The notes: generated by a model not told the origin, from the sequence alone. Shown: positions 30,951 through 40,543, counted from the first letter of the stretch. The stretch: 64,000 nt of DNA from Streptomyces alboniger (GCF_008704395.1 NZ_CP023695.1:1860001-1924000); one strand, 5' to 3'. Program-made: numbers and translations.

Positions 30951-32237
30951 ATGCGCACCACCCGACCCCCCTCTCTGCCACGGCTCGCGGCGGCCTCGCT
31001 GGCCGGGACCGCCATCGAGTTCTACGACTTCTTCATCTACGGGACGGCCGCGGCCCTGGTCCTCGGGCCGCTGTTCTTTCCCACGTTCTCCCCGCTGGCG
31101 GGAACTCTCGCCGCTTTCGCGACATTCGGAGTGGGCTTCGTGGCACGGCCCCTCGGGTCGATCGTCTTCGGGCACATCGGAGACCGGCGCGGGCGGCGGC
31201 CCGTGCTCCTCGGGTCGCTGCTCCTGACCGGCCTCGCCACGGTCGCCGTCGGCTGCGTACCGACGTACGACTCGATCGGGATCGCCGCTCCCCTGCTCCT
31301 CCTCGTGCTGCGCTTCGTGCAGGGTCTCGGGCTCGGCGGTGAGTGGGGCGGGGCCGTGCTGCTGACCGCGGAGCACGCGCCGGCCGAGCGGCGCGGGCTG
31401 TGGTCGAGCTTTCCCCAGATCGGGCCCCCGGTCGGGTTCCTGCTGGCCAACGGCATCATGCTGGCGCTCTCCGCGACGCTCACCGACGCCCAGTTCGCGG
31501 CCTGGGGGTGGCGCGTGCCGTTCTGGGCCGCGGGCGTGCTCGCGGCGGCCGGGCTCGTGCTTCGCTCCTCGCTCGCCGAGAGCCCCGACTTCCTGCGGCT
31601 GCGCGAGCACGCGCGCGTGCCGCTCGCCGAGGTGGTCCGCGACCACTGGCGCCTGGTGCTCCTGACGGCGGGCGCGCTCGCGGTCGGGTACGCCGTCTTC
31701 TACGCGGTGACGACCTGGTCCCTCGCCTATGGAGTGGAGCGGCTCGGGGTGAGCCGTACGGTCATGCTGGCCTGCATCATGGCGGCCGTCGTGGTGAAGG
31801 GCGCCCTGACGCCGGTGGTGGCGGTGCTGGGTGACCGGTACGGGCGGCGGCCGCTGTGCCTGCTCGGCTGCACGGCGTCGGCGCTGTGGATGTTCCCGAT
31901 GATCGCGCTGCTCTCGACCGGGCAGCCGCTGCTGATGTTCCTCGGCTTCCTGGTGGCGATGGTCGCGTTCATCACCATGTTCGCCGTGATCGCCGCGTAT
32001 CTGCCCGAGCTGTACGAGCCGCGCGTGCGCTGCACGGGCGCCGCGGTCGGCTACAACCTCGGCGGGGTGCTCGGCGGCGCGCTCACGCCCATCGTGGCGA
32101 CGGCGGTGGCGCAGGGGGACGGGACGCCGTGGGGCGTGGCCGCGTACCTGTCGGGCATCGCGCTGCTGAGCCTCGGTTGCTTCGCGCTGCTCCCGGAGAC
32201 GCGGCCGGTGCGGGAGGTGGCGCCGGCCACCGGGTGA
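30951..32237 (+). CDS. MFS transporter, metabolite:H+ symporter type
   Basis: A 428-aa protein with about 12 predicted transmembrane helices. The opening AASLAGTAIEFYDFFIYGTAAALV and the loop FGHIGDRRGRRPVLLGSLLLTG are typical of the metabolite:H+ symporter branch (KgtP, ProP, ShiA), which takes up organic acids, betaines or shikimate. The substrate is unknown; the nearby aroQ makes shikimate-pathway intermediates possible, but this is weak evidence. A TACTTG hexamer lies 9 nt before the ATG and there is no Shine-Dalgarno, so it may be leaderless. Confidence 0.85.
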   Translation: MRTTRPPSLPRLAAASLAGTAIEFYDFFIYGTAAALVLGPLFFPTFSPLAGTLAAFATFGVGFVARPLGSIVFGHIGDRRGRRPVLLGSLLLTGLATVAVGCVPTYDSIGIAAPLLLLVLRFVQGLGLGGEWGGAVLLTAEHAPAERRGLWSSFPQIGPPVGFLLANGIMLALSATLTDAQFAAWGWRVPFWAAGVLAAAGLVLRSSLAESPDFLRLREHARVPLAEVVRDHWRLVLLTAGALAVGYAVFYAVTTWSLAYGVERLGVSRTVMLACIMAAVVVKGALTPVVAVLGDRYGRRPLCLLGCTASALWMFPMIALLSTGQPLLMFLGFLVAMVAFITMFAVIAAYLPELYEPRVRCTGAAVGYNLGGVLGGALTPIVATAVAQGDGTPWGVAAYLSGIALLSLGCFALLPETRPVREVAPATG

Positions 32238-32259
32238 GCCCTGGGGCGGGGACCTGGGC

Positions 32260-32287
32260 GGGGCCTGGGCTGCGGGGCCTGGGCTGC
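32260..32287. repeat. 14-bp tandem repeat between MFS and antiporter genes
   Basis: GGGGCCTGGGCTGC occurs twice head to tail in the short gap between two converging genes. No clear hairpin was identified alongside it. Confidence 0.65.
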
Positions 32288-32306
32288 GGGGGCTGTGCCA
32301 CGGGAC

Positions 32307-33407
32307 CTAGGGAGTGACCGCCAGTTCCAGGTACGCCGCGAACAGCACCAGGTGGACGCCGCCCTGGAGCGGGGTGGCGCGCCCCGGCACCACCGTGAGC
32401 GTGCCGACGATCACCGTGAGGGCGAGCAGCACCATGTGGGTCGCGCTCAGGCCGAGCACGAGCGGCCCGGCCAGCCAGACGGAGGCGACCGCGACGGCCG
32501 GGATGGTCAGGCCGATGCTGGCCATCGCCGAGCCGAGGGCGAGGTTCAGGCTGGTCTGCACGCGGTCGCGGCGGGTGGCGCGGACGGCCGCGATGGTCTC
32601 GGGGAGCAGCACGAGCAGTGCGATGATCACGCCGACCACGGCGTGCGGCATGCCGGCGCTCTCCACGCCCGACTCGATGGTCGGTGACACGCCTTTGGCC
32701 AGTCCGACCACGCCGACCAGGGCCAGCGCGAGGAGGCCGAGGCTGGTCAGCGCCTGCCGGGAGGAGGGGACTTCGGCGTGGCTGTCGGCGTCGATGACCT
32801 GGCCCTGCTTGGTGAGGGGCAGGAAGTAGTCGCGGTGGCGCACGGTCTGCGTGGTGACGAACAGGCCGTACAGGATGAGCGAGGCCACGGCGGCGAAGGT
32901 GAGCTGGCTCGTGGTGAACTCCGGGCCCTGCTTGGTGGTGGTGAACGTCGGCAGGACCAGGCAGAGCGTGGCCAGGGTGGCGACGGTCGCGAGGGCGGCG
33001 CCGGTGCCCTCGGGGTTGAAGACGGCGACGCGGTGGCGCAGCGCGCCGACCAGGAGACAGAGGCCCACGATGCCGTTGCAGGTGATCATCACGGCGGCGA
33101 AGACCGTGTCCCGCGCGAGTGTGGAGCTCTTGTCGCCGCCGTCGGCCATGAGGGTGACGATCAGCGCGACTTCGATGATCGTCACGGCGACCGCGAGGAC
33201 GAGCGAACCGAAGGGCTCGCCGACGCGGTGGGCGATCACCTCGGCGTGGTGGACGGCGGCCAGCACCGCTCCGGCGAGGATCAGCGTGACCAGGGCGACG
33301 ACCACGCCGGGCAGATCGCGGCCCCAGGTGAGGGCGAGGAGGACGACCGCGAGGAGCGGGACCACGGTCGTCCACTGCATGCCGAGCGCCCGGAGCCGAG
33401 TGACCAT
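32307..33407 (-). CDS. Calcium/sodium:proton antiporter (ChaA/CaCA family)
   Basis: A 366-aa membrane protein with about 11 helices. Both alpha repeats of the cation/Ca2+ exchanger superfamily are visible: GEPFGSLVLAVAVTIIEVALI near residue 62 and LLVLLPETIAAVRATRRDRVQT followed by LNLALGSAMASIGLTIP near residue 270. Glu residues in each repeat should coordinate the cation. ChaA-type proteins export Ca2+, Na+ or K+ in exchange for protons. It lies next to terC, another metal-linked membrane protein. Confidence 0.88.
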   Translation of the reverse strand: MVTRLRALGMQWTTVVPLLAVVLLALTWGRDLPGVVVALVTLILAGAVLAAVHHAEVIAHRVGEPFGSLVLAVAVTIIEVALIVTLMADGGDKSSTLARDTVFAAVMITCNGIVGLCLLVGALRHRVAVFNPEGTGAALATVATLATLCLVLPTFTTTKQGPEFTTSQLTFAAVASLILYGLFVTTQTVRHRDYFLPLTKQGQVIDADSHAEVPSSRQALTSLGLLALALVGVVGLAKGVSPTIESGVESAGMPHAVVGVIIALLVLLPETIAAVRATRRDRVQTSLNLALGSAMASIGLTIPAVAVASVWLAGPLVLGLSATHMVLLALTVIVGTLTVVPGRATPLQGGVHLVLFAAYLELAVTP

Positions 33408-33480
33408 GACTCGATGCTGCCCCGGGCGGTCAGGTGTCGCTACTCGGTGCCGCCTCCTTGGGGAGGCGGCGAGGAGGCGG

Positions 33481-34485
33481 TCAGGCCTCGATGCTGTCCT
33501 TCGAGGTCTCCCCGGCGGCCGTGGCCTCGGCCGCCGCCTTCTGCTCCTGCTTCTTGGAGGCGATGAGGCTGGTGATCGTGGTGATCACCAGGACGCCGCA
33601 GATGACGCCGAGCGAGACCGGGATGGAGATCTCGGGGACGTGCACCCCGTTCTCGTGGAGGGCGTGCAGGACGAGCTTCACGCCGATGAAGCCGAGGATC
33701 ACGGACAGGCCGTAGCTGAGGTGGACGAGCTTCCTGAGCAGTCCGCCGATGAGGAAGTACAGCTGGCGCAGGCCCATCAGCGCGAAGGCGTTGGCGGTGA
33801 AGACGATGTACGGGTCCTGGGTGAGGCCGAAGATCGCCGGGATGGAGTCCATCGCGAAGAGCACGTCGGTGGTGCCGATGGCGAGCATGACGACCATGAG
33901 GGGCGTCATGATCTTCTTGCCGTTCTTCCGGATGAAGAGCTTCGTGCCCTCGTACCGGTCGGAGACGCCGAACTTCTTCTCGATGGACTTCAGGAGGCGG
34001 TTCTCCTCCCAGTCCTCTTCCTCGTCGTCGGCACGCGCTTCCTGGATGAGCTTCCACGCGGTGTAGATCAGGAACGCGCCGAAGATGTAGAAGACCCACG
34101 AGAAGTTGGCGATCACCGCGGCGCCGGCGGCGATGAAGATCGCGCGCAGGACCAGGGCTATCAGCACGCCGAACAGCAGTACGCGCTGCTGGAGGTGGGA
34201 CGGCACCGAGAACTTCGCCATGATCAGGATGAAGACGAAGAGGTTGTCGACGGAGAGCGACTTCTCGGTGATGAAGCCCGCGAAGAACTCGCCGGACGCC
34301 TGGCTCTCACCCGCGACCAGCAGGCCGAGGCCGAAGAGCGCCGCGAGGACGATCCAGACGACCGTCCATGTTCCGGCTTCCTTGATCGACACGTCGTGGG
34401 GCTTGCGCCCGATGAAGAAGTCGACCGCGATCAGGGCACACAGACCTAGAACGGTCGCTACCCACAGGGTCATTGAAACGTCCAC
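33481..34485 (-). CDS. terC: TerC-family integral membrane protein
   Basis: A 334-aa protein with about 9 helices. TerC signatures include AVDFFIGRKPHDVSIKEAGTW, SLSVDNLFVFILIMAKFSVP near residue 75 and GTTDVLFAMDSIPAIFGLTQDPYIVFTANAFALMGLRQLYFL near residue 205; the acidic residues in the helices are characteristic. TerC/Alx/YkoY proteins handle Mn2+ and related metals, and the upstream leader looks like a yybP-ykoY manganese riboswitch, which supports this. The C-terminal 30 residues form a charged cytoplasmic tail. The GTG start has GGAGG 4-6 nt upstream. Confidence 0.93.
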   Translation of the reverse strand: MDVSMTLWVATVLGLCALIAVDFFIGRKPHDVSIKEAGTWTVVWIVLAALFGLGLLVAGESQASGEFFAGFITEKSLSVDNLFVFILIMAKFSVPSHLQQRVLLFGVLIALVLRAIFIAAGAAVIANFSWVFYIFGAFLIYTAWKLIQEARADDEEEDWEENRLLKSIEKKFGVSDRYEGTKLFIRKNGKKIMTPLMVVMLAIGTTDVLFAMDSIPAIFGLTQDPYIVFTANAFALMGLRQLYFLIGGLLRKLVHLSYGLSVILGFIGVKLVLHALHENGVHVPEISIPVSLGVICGVLVITTITSLIASKKQEQKAAAEATAAGETSKDSIEA

Positions 34486-34528
34486 CGCGCCTCCGGCTTC
34501 GTACGGCTACTGATCAGCGTCGTCGCTG

Positions 34529-34641
34529 CCGGAGGTCTCTTCCACCCGAGGCGGTCACCGCCATGAATCGGGCCGACGCCCCGGGACCGATGGCGGTCCG
34601 TATTGACGGGTACGTCGCAGCCGGGAGTACTCCCCTCCGCT
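34529..34641 (-). promoter_or_regulatory. yybP-ykoY-type manganese riboswitch upstream of terC
   Basis: The terC leader on the - strand begins GCGGAGGGGAGTA, contains the conserved CGTCAATAC, then GTGACCGCC, and ends with AAGAGACCTCCG, which pairs with the opening GCGGAGG. The GGGGAGTA / CGTCA / AAGACCT set and outer pairing match the yybP-ykoY (Rfam RF00080) architecture, whose ligand is Mn2+ and whose classic target is a TerC-family gene. The 3' end is about 44 nt before the GTG start, leaving room for a translation switch. Confidence 0.72.
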
Positions 34642-34647
34642 GCTAGA

Positions 34648-34676
34648 AGAGTACGCGAATCACCAAGGATTGGTAA
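34648..34676 (-). promoter_or_regulatory. Promoter of the terC riboswitch transcript
   Basis: TTACCA (34671-34676) and TACTCT (34648-34653) are 17 bp apart on the - strand. Transcription would begin near 34641, which is the 5' edge of the riboswitch. Confidence 0.6.
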
Positions 34677-34691
34677 AGGGGATGGCAAACA

Positions 34692-34720
34692 AAAACCAAA
34701 AGCCCAGCTCAGTGAGGGCT
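34692..34720 (-). terminator. Intrinsic terminator with U-tract after TerD-fusion gene
   Basis: On the - strand a short AGCCC/GGGCT stem is followed by TTTTGGTTTTTG, a true U-rich tail that is unusual in this genome. The stem begins at the stop codon of the TerD-fusion gene. Confidence 0.75.
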
Positions 34721-36647
34721 AACGGCTGCCGGTGCGGCGGGCCTCGGCAACCCGGTCGAGGACCTGCCCCAGGATCCGGCTGCCCGGCGGGAAGGCCGGA
34801 GGGTCGTACGTCCATGTGTGCCCGACCCACGGGTCGGCGAGGTGGTCGTCGGGCACCGGGGTCAGTCGCAGGAGCCCGCGCCACAGAGGGTCGAGCAGCG
34901 GGCCGTACTCGGCGGCGTCCTCGCGGTCGGCGACCATCATGAGGTGGACGCCGACGGCCGGGCCCTCGTCGGCGAGGTAGCGCAGCTGGGTCACGGCGCG
35001 GTCGTCGAAGCCGTGCGGGAAGTCGTTGACGATCAGGAGCTGCTCGGCGGTGTCCAGGTCCGGGGGCAGCGCGTCGGCGGCGCCGCCGCGGATCGCCATC
35101 TGGACCAGGTCGACGCGCTGGGTGAGCCGGGCGAGGACCGCGGAGACACCGGCCGCGCCGGAGGCCGGGGCCCCGGCGAGGACACCGGCCGTGAGGAGCG
35201 GGGCGAGTGCGGGCGCCGCGGAGCCGGCCGGGTCGATGACGTGCACCTGGAACGCGCCCGCCGGGTAGACCGCGAGCAACCGGGCGGCGTGCGCGACGGC
35301 GGTGTCCAGGGCGAGGCGGCGCACCTCGGTGGAGTCGGTGCGGTGGTTGGTGAGGGCCTTGCCGCTGTCGATCCACAGGCCGCGCTCCAGGGGCAGCCGT
35401 ACGAGCATGGGGATCCGCAGCCCGGTGCGCTCGGGGAGGTGGAGGTCGCCGAGGCGCACGGCCATCGGGATCTCCATGGGCGCGCGATAGGCGTGCCAGA
35501 CGGGGCTGCTCCATGCCGCGAACGCCGGGGGCAGGGCGGGCTCGACGACCTCGGCCTCGGCGGCGAGCTGGGCGAGGTCGCGGTCGAGGGCCGCCCTGGC
35601 CTGGCCGACGAGGTCGGTGTGCTTGGCCCGGGCGCTTTCGCGGGCGGCGTCACCGGCGCCGCCGATGCGGCTGCGCGGGTCGTCGAGGACCTTGTCCAGC
35701 TCCTGCTCCATGCGGGAGTCGGCTAAGTCGACGGCGCTTCGGTAGGCCGCCGTGGTGCGGGCCAGGTCTTCGAACATGCCCCACACCTGGTTGTAGAGCC
35801 GCTCCTCCATGGACCAGCCGGTGGCGTCGCCCGCGACCGGCCGGGCGGGCTCTCCCGGCCCGGCCGGGGGCGCGGCGGGGGGCGGCGGCGGTGGCGCGGT
35901 GGTCCGGCGGCCCGGGTGGGTGTAGTCGACGGGTCCGCCGCCCGGAGTGCCGACCCGCGCGGCGGAGGCGTCGCCGCTCGGGGGTGCGGGAGGCGGCGCG
36001 GGCTGTCCCTGCGCGGGGCCCGCGGGGTCCTGGGTGGTGGTGCGCACGCGGGCGTCGTCGGCGGGGCGGGGCGGTGGCGCGGACACGGAACGGGCCAGGC
36101 CGCCGGCGACCGCGTCGTTGACGGCGGCCGCTATCTCGCGGGCCTCGGACAAGCCCTGGTCGGTGAGCATCTCGGCGAGACCGCCCGCGTATCCCTGGCC
36201 GACGGCGCGGACCTTCCAGGCGCCCTGGCGGCGGTAGAGCTCGACGGCGACGACCGCGGACTCGGCGTCGAGGCCGGTGATGGTGTAGCTGGCGATCTCG
36301 GTGCCGTCGAGCCCGGTGACCGCCACGAAGGGCGCCGCGAGCATGCGGAAGCCGGCCGGGCCCGCGCCGCCGACGGGCAGGGCGAGCAGGACACTGACCC
36401 GGTGGACGGTGTCCGGCAGGGCGCCGAGGTCCACGGCGAGGCGGTGGTCGGCCGCCGCCTGCTTGGAGACCTCCAGGCCCGGCAGGCTGGGCGAGCCCGG
36501 GTGGGCCACCCACTCCACGCCACGGACTCTGCCCTGGTCGTCGCCGAGCGTGGCTCCCGCCACGATCGGCTTGCCGGCCGAGACCCGGATCTCCAGTCGG
36601 GTCCCGGGCAGCGGGTGGTTCTGCCCCCGCACCAGCTCGGCCGTCAT
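34719..36647 (-). CDS. TerD-domain protein fused to FtsK-like domain
   Basis: A 642-aa two-part protein. Residues 1-190 form a TerD-like domain (RMLAAPFVAVTGLDGTEIASYTI, VVAVELYRRQGAWKVRAVGQGYAGGL), followed by a Pro/Ala-rich linker of about 90 residues (APPPPPPAAPPAGP) and a 370-residue region. That region starts with a helical bundle (MEERLYNQVWGMFEDLARTTAAYR) and continues with an FtsK/HerA-like fold (IPMLVRLPLERGLWIDSGKALTN, LLIVNDFPHGFD, VGVHLMMVADRED). The Walker A lysine is absent where FtsK proteins have GxxGxGKS, so it is probably not an active ATPase. TerD proteins take part in tellurite and general chemical stress responses. Upstream neighbour: another TerD gene. Confidence 0.8.
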   Translation of the reverse strand: MTAELVRGQNHPLPGTRLEIRVSAGKPIVAGATLGDDQGRVRGVEWVAHPGSPSLPGLEVSKQAAADHRLAVDLGALPDTVHRVSVLLALPVGGAGPAGFRMLAAPFVAVTGLDGTEIASYTITGLDAESAVVAVELYRRQGAWKVRAVGQGYAGGLAEMLTDQGLSEAREIAAAVNDAVAGGLARSVSAPPPRPADDARVRTTTQDPAGPAQGQPAPPPAPPSGDASAARVGTPGGGPVDYTHPGRRTTAPPPPPPAAPPAGPGEPARPVAGDATGWSMEERLYNQVWGMFEDLARTTAAYRSAVDLADSRMEQELDKVLDDPRSRIGGAGDAARESARAKHTDLVGQARAALDRDLAQLAAEAEVVEPALPPAFAAWSSPVWHAYRAPMEIPMAVRLGDLHLPERTGLRIPMLVRLPLERGLWIDSGKALTNHRTDSTEVRRLALDTAVAHAARLLAVYPAGAFQVHVIDPAGSAAPALAPLLTAGVLAGAPASGAAGVSAVLARLTQRVDLVQMAIRGGAADALPPDLDTAEQLLIVNDFPHGFDDRAVTQLRYLADEGPAVGVHLMMVADREDAAEYGPLLDPLWRGLLRLTPVPDDHLADPWVGHTWTYDPPAFPPGSRILGQVLDRVAEARRTGSR

Positions 36648-36717
36648 CGCCTTCGTTCCCCCTTGTACGTACGGATGTGGCGCGGAGCCTGACGCAGGCT
36701 TCTCCTGAGGCAGGCTT

Positions 36718-37296
36718 CTACAGCTGCGGCAGGATCGACGGCATCAGGTCCTGGAAGGTGCGGCCGTTGGCGGGGTTGCCGATGGCCGTCATCTGCCAGC
36801 CGGCGCCCGCGCGGTGGACCTTGGCCATGATCTGGGCCGTGTACTGGCCGCCGCCGTCCAGGGTGTAGCGGGCGAGCTCCTGGCCGTTGGTCTCGTCGAC
36901 CAGGCGGCAGAACGCGTTCTGCACCTCCTGGAAGGTCTGGCCGGTGAAGGAGTTCACCGTGAAGACGATCTGGTCGATGTGGACGGGGACGCGCTGGAGG
37001 TCGACGAGGATCGCCTCGTCGTCGCCGCCCTGGCCGACACCGCCGACGACATTGTCGCCGGTGTGGCGCACCGAGCCGTCGTCGCTGACGAGGTGGCGGA
37101 AGAAGACGACGTCGACCGGCTGCTTGTCGGCGAAAAGGACCGCCGAGGCGTCCAGGTCGACCTCGCGGGTGCGGCTGCCGAACAGGCCGCGCCGCGGGGC
37201 CGCCTGCCATCCGAGTCCCATGCGCACCGCGGAAAGGGCGCCCCCGTCGTCCTTCTGCAGGCTGATGGCCTGACCCTTGGTCATGTTGACCGTCAC
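36718..37296 (-). CDS. TerD-family stress protein
   Basis: A 192-aa TerD domain, the family's usual length. The paired Ca2+-binding signatures are VDLDASAVLFADKQ near residue 40 and GDNVVGGVGQGGDDEAILVDL near residue 75, followed by QTFQEVQNAFCRLVD. TerD proteins are cytosolic beta-sandwich proteins linked to tellurite, phage and oxidative-stress tolerance and, in Streptomyces, to development. GTG start with AGGGGA 7 nt upstream. It lies upstream of the TerD-FtsK-like fusion on the same strand. Confidence 0.92.
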   Translation of the reverse strand: MTVNMTKGQAISLQKDDGGALSAVRMGLGWQAAPRRGLFGSRTREVDLDASAVLFADKQPVDVVFFRHLVSDDGSVRHTGDNVVGGVGQGGDDEAILVDLQRVPVHIDQIVFTVNSFTGQTFQEVQNAFCRLVDETNGQELARYTLDGGGQYTAQIMAKVHRAGAGWQMTAIGNPANGRTFQDLMPSILPQL

Positions 37297-37451
37297 GCGC
37301 TGTCCCCTCTCGAACTGCCTGGGCAGCCGCCTCTTGCGGCTGCCCAGCAGCCTATGCAGCGCGGCCCGTGCCACCGCACCGCGGGTCGCACATTGTGGCG
37401 GTCCTGCAACAGACCGGCCAGTACGCCATCTCCCCCGCCCCGGGCGTGCCC

Positions 37452-39605
37452 CTAGGCCTGGCCCGCCTCCCTCATCTGGCGCAGCTCCTTCTTCATCTCC
37501 GACACCTCGTCGCGCAGCCGCGCGGCGATTTCGAACTGGAGGTCGGCGGCGGCCGCGCGCATGCGCGCGGTCATCTCCTCGATCTGCTCGGCCAGTTCGG
37601 CAGCGGGGCGGTCGGTCGGGACGGTGGCGCCCTTCTTGCCCTTGGCCTTCGCGGAGGTGGCCGCCTTGCCTGCCTTGGCCGCGTCACCGCCGAGCGCGGG
37701 CACGGGGGCCTTGGCGCCCTTGCCCGCCTTGGGCTTGCGGTAGTCGGAGCCGAGGAGCTGTTCGGTGTCGACCTCTTCGCGTGCGATCGCCGAGACGATG
37801 TCGTTGATCTTCTTGCGGAGGGGCTGCGGGTCGATGCCCCTCTCCTTGTTGTACGCGATCTGCTTCTCCCGGCGGCGGTTGGTCTCGTCGATGGCCTTCT
37901 CCATCGCCGGGGTGATCTTGTCGGCGTACATGTGGACCTGACCGGAGACGTTGCGCGCAGCGCGGCCGATGGTCTGGATCAGGGACGTCCCCGAGCGCAG
38001 GAAGCCCTCCTTGTCGGCGTCGAGGATCGCCACCAGGGAGACCTCGGGCAGGTCGAGGCCCTCCCGCAGGAGGTTGATGCCGACCAGGACGTCGTACTCC
38101 CCGGCGCGCAGCTCGCGCAGCAGCTCCACGCGGCGCAGGGTGTCGACGTCGCTGTGCAGATAGCGGACCTGGATGCCCAGTTCGAGGAAGTAGTCGGTGA
38201 GGTCCTCGGCCATCTTCTTGGTGAGCGTGGTGACCAGGACGCGCTCGTCCTTCTCGGTGCGCGTGCGGATCTCGTGCACCAGGTCGTCGATCTGCCCCTC
38301 GGTGGGCTTGACGACGACCTCGGGGTCGACGAGGCCGGTGGGGCGGATGATCTGCTCGACGAAGCCGTCGCCGCGCGACAGCTCGTACTTCCCGGGGGTC
38401 GCCGAGAGGTAGACCGTCTGGCCGATGCGGCCGAGGAACTCCTCCCACTTCAGGGGGCGGTTGTCCAGCGCGGACGGCAGGCGGAAGCCGTGGTCGACGA
38501 GGGTGCGCTTGCGGGAGGCGTCGCCCTCGTACATCGCGCCGATCTGCGGGACCGTGACGTGTGACTCGTCGAGGACGAGGAGGAAGTCCTCCGGGAAGTA
38601 GTCCAGGAGGGTGTTGGGGGCCGTGCCGGGGGCTCGGTCGTCGAAGTGCATCGAGTAGTTCTCGACGCCGGAGCAGGAGCCGATCTGGCGGAGCATCTCC
38701 AGGTCGTACGTGGTGCGCATGCGCAGGCGCTGGGCCTCCAGCATCTTGCCCTGCTTCTCCAGCTCGGCGAGGCGCTCGGTGAGCTCCTTCTCGATGCCGT
38801 TGACCGCCTTCTCCAGGCGCTCGGGGCCCGCTACGTAGTGGGACGCCGGGAAGACGTAGAGGTGGTCGTCGTCGCTGATGACCTCGCCGGTGAGCGGGTG
38901 GAGGGTGGAGAGCGCCTCGATCTCGTCGCCGAACATCTCGATGCGGACGGCCAGCTCCTCGTAGACCGGGAAGATCTCGATGGTGTCGCCGCGGACGCGG
39001 AAGGTGCCGCGGGTGAACGCCAGGTCGTTGCGTGTGTACTGGATGTCGACGAAGCGGCGCAGCAGCTGGTCGCGGTCGATCTCGTCGCCGACCTTGAGCG
39101 GGACCATGCGGTCCACGTACTCCTGCGGGGTGCCGAGGCCGTAGATGCAGGAGACGGAGGCGACCACGACCACGTCGCGGCGGGTCAGCAGTGAGTTCGT
39201 CGCGGAGTGGCGCAGGCGCTCCACTTCCTCGTTGATCGAGGAGTCCTTCTCGATGTACGTGTCCGACTGCGGGACGTATGCCTCGGGCTGGTAGTAGTCG
39301 TAGTACGAGACGAAGTACTCCACCGCGTTGTTCGGCAGCAGCTCGCGGAATTCGTTCGCCAGCTGGGCGGCCAGCGTCTTGTTCGGCGCCATCACCAGGG
39401 TGGGGCGCTGGAGCTTCTCGATCATCCACGCGGTGGTGGCCGACTTGCCGGTGCCGGTCGCGCCGAGGAGGACGACATCCTTCTCACCTGCGAGGATGCG
39501 CCGCTCCAGCTCGGCGATGGCCGCCGGCTGGTCGCCGCTGGGCTGGTAGGGACTGACGACCTCGAAAGGTGCCACCGTGCGTTCGATCTTGGATACGGGC
39601 CGCAT
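37452..39605 (-). CDS. uvrB: UvrABC excinuclease subunit B
   Basis: A 717-aa helicase-like damage-verification subunit. Walker A is [21 protein letters not shown] near residue 45, followed by the beta-hairpin region [27 protein letters not shown] near residue 92, the DESH box [21 protein letters not shown], the C-terminal helicase motifs [30 protein letters not shown] and TIGRAARN, and a final UVR motif [21 protein letters not shown] Lys/Ala-rich spacer lies between residues 620 and 665. I use the internal ATG ([14 protein letters not shown]): a damage-type -10 ends 7 nt before it, predicting a leaderless mRNA. Confidence 0.97.
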   Translation of the reverse strand: MRPVSKIERTVAPFEVVSPYQPSGDQPAAIAELERRILAGEKDVVLLGATGTGKSATTAWMIEKLQRPTLVMAPNKTLAAQLANEFRELLPNNAVEYFVSYYDYYQPEAYVPQSDTYIEKDSSINEEVERLRHSATNSLLTRRDVVVVASVSCIYGLGTPQEYVDRMVPLKVGDEIDRDQLLRRFVDIQYTRNDLAFTRGTFRVRGDTIEIFPVYEELAVRIEMFGDEIEALSTLHPLTGEVISDDDHLYVFPASHYVAGPERLEKAVNGIEKELTERLAELEKQGKMLEAQRLRMRTTYDLEMLRQIGSCSGVENYSMHFDDRAPGTAPNTLLDYFPEDFLLVLDESHVTVPQIGAMYEGDASRKRTLVDHGFRLPSALDNRPLKWEEFLGRIGQTVYLSATPGKYELSRGDGFVEQIIRPTGLVDPEVVVKPTEGQIDDLVHEIRTRTEKDERVLVTTLTKKMAEDLTDYFLELGIQVRYLHSDVDTLRRVELLRELRAGEYDVLVGINLLREGLDLPEVSLVAILDADKEGFLRSGTSLIQTIGRAARNVSGQVHMYADKITPAMEKAIDETNRRREKQIAYNKERGIDPQPLRKKINDIVSAIAREEVDTEQLLGSDYRKPKAGKGAKAPVPALGGDAAKAGKAATSAKAKGKKGATVPTDRPAAELAEQIEEMTARMRAAAADLQFEIAARLRDEVSEMKKELRQMREAGQA

Positions 39606-39612
39606 GGAATCC

Positions 39613-39635
39613 ACCGTACGACCCAGCACTGACAA
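39613..39635 (-). promoter_or_regulatory. PafBC/RecA-NDp-type promoter of uvrB
   Basis: On the - strand TTGTCAGTG, 8 bases (CTGGGTCG), then TACGGT: an exact fit to TTGTCRGTG-N8-TAnnnT. The -10 ends 7 nt before the chosen uvrB ATG, so transcription should start at the start codon. The longer ORF start at 39635 would lie inside the promoter and is rejected. Confidence 0.85.
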
Positions 39636-39667
39636 CCGGGCGGCATCGGCCGCTCAGCCGTGCTCCG

Positions 39668-40543
39668 TCACCGGTTCTGCGGGGTGCGCGAGCCCGGCCG
39701 CGGCCGGGTCCCGCGGCGGGGCGCGGGGGCGTGGCGGTCGCCCGAGCGGGGGACGGGGTAGGGGCGGCGGGGGTGTCCGCCGCGCGGGGCGGCCCTGGTG
39801 TCCGCCTGGCGGCCGCCCACCAGGATCAGCGGGTCGAACATGACGATCACGCCCGCGAGGAGCAGGAAGGCGAGCGGTCCGATCATCATCGGCGCGAGGA
39901 TCTCGGCGGGCGAGTCACCGGGCGGGGCCGCGCCCGAGCCGTGCAGATGGACGCTGAGGGCCGCCATTCCGGTGTAGTGCATCCCGCTCACGGCCAGGCC
40001 CATGATGAGGCTCGCGCCCAGGCTCCAGAGGAAGCCTCTGACCTGTGCGGCCGCCCAGAGGGCGGTGGTGGCGGCGACCATGGCGATCACGACGGACGCG
40101 GCGACGGTGAGCGTGTTGTACTCCAGCGTCCCGCGTAGACGCATACCGGCCATTCCCAGGTAGTGCATCGACGCCACGCCGAGGCCCGTGATCGTGCCGC
40201 CGGTGAACAGGGCGGTTCCGGTCGCGCCGCGGTACCCCACGATGAAGATCCCGATGCCGACCATGACGATGGCGACGGCGAGACTCGCGAAGGTCAGCGC
40301 CTTGTCGTAGTGGATGGGCGCCTCCTTGACGGTGAAGCCCATCATCGCCACGAAGTGCATGGTCCAGATCCCGGAGCCGATCGCGGCCGAGCCGAGGGCG
40401 AGCCAGCCGGGGCGCCAGGAGTGCGCGACGAGCAGCGATCTGGTCGTGCAGCGCAGCCCGAGTGCTCCCCCGAGGCAGGCCATGACGTAGGCCACCACCG
40501 GTGTGACGACTCCGTAGCTGAACCCGTCGACCGTGCCCTGCAT
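39668..40543 (-). CDS. MHYT-domain integral membrane protein
   Basis: A 291-aa protein with seven predicted helices and three copies of the MHYT motif at the outer membrane face: WTMHFVAMMGF near residue 60, VASMHYLGMAGM near residue 125, and SGMHYTGMAAL near residue 185. MHYT domains are thought to sense diatomic gases through bound copper. In most proteins they are joined to GGDEF/EAL or kinase domains; here the C-terminus is only a 55-residue Pro/Arg-rich tail, so a signalling partner would have to be a separate protein. Confidence 0.88.
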   Translation of the reverse strand: MQGTVDGFSYGVVTPVVAYVMACLGGALGLRCTTRSLLVAHSWRPGWLALGSAAIGSGIWTMHFVAMMGFTVKEAPIHYDKALTFASLAVAIVMVGIGIFIVGYRGATGTALFTGGTITGLGVASMHYLGMAGMRLRGTLEYNTLTVAASVVIAMVAATTALWAAAQVRGFLWSLGASLIMGLAVSGMHYTGMAALSVHLHGSGAAPPGDSPAEILAPMMIGPLAFLLLAGVIVMFDPLILVGGRQADTRAAPRGGHPRRPYPVPRSGDRHAPAPRRGTRPRPGSRTPQNR

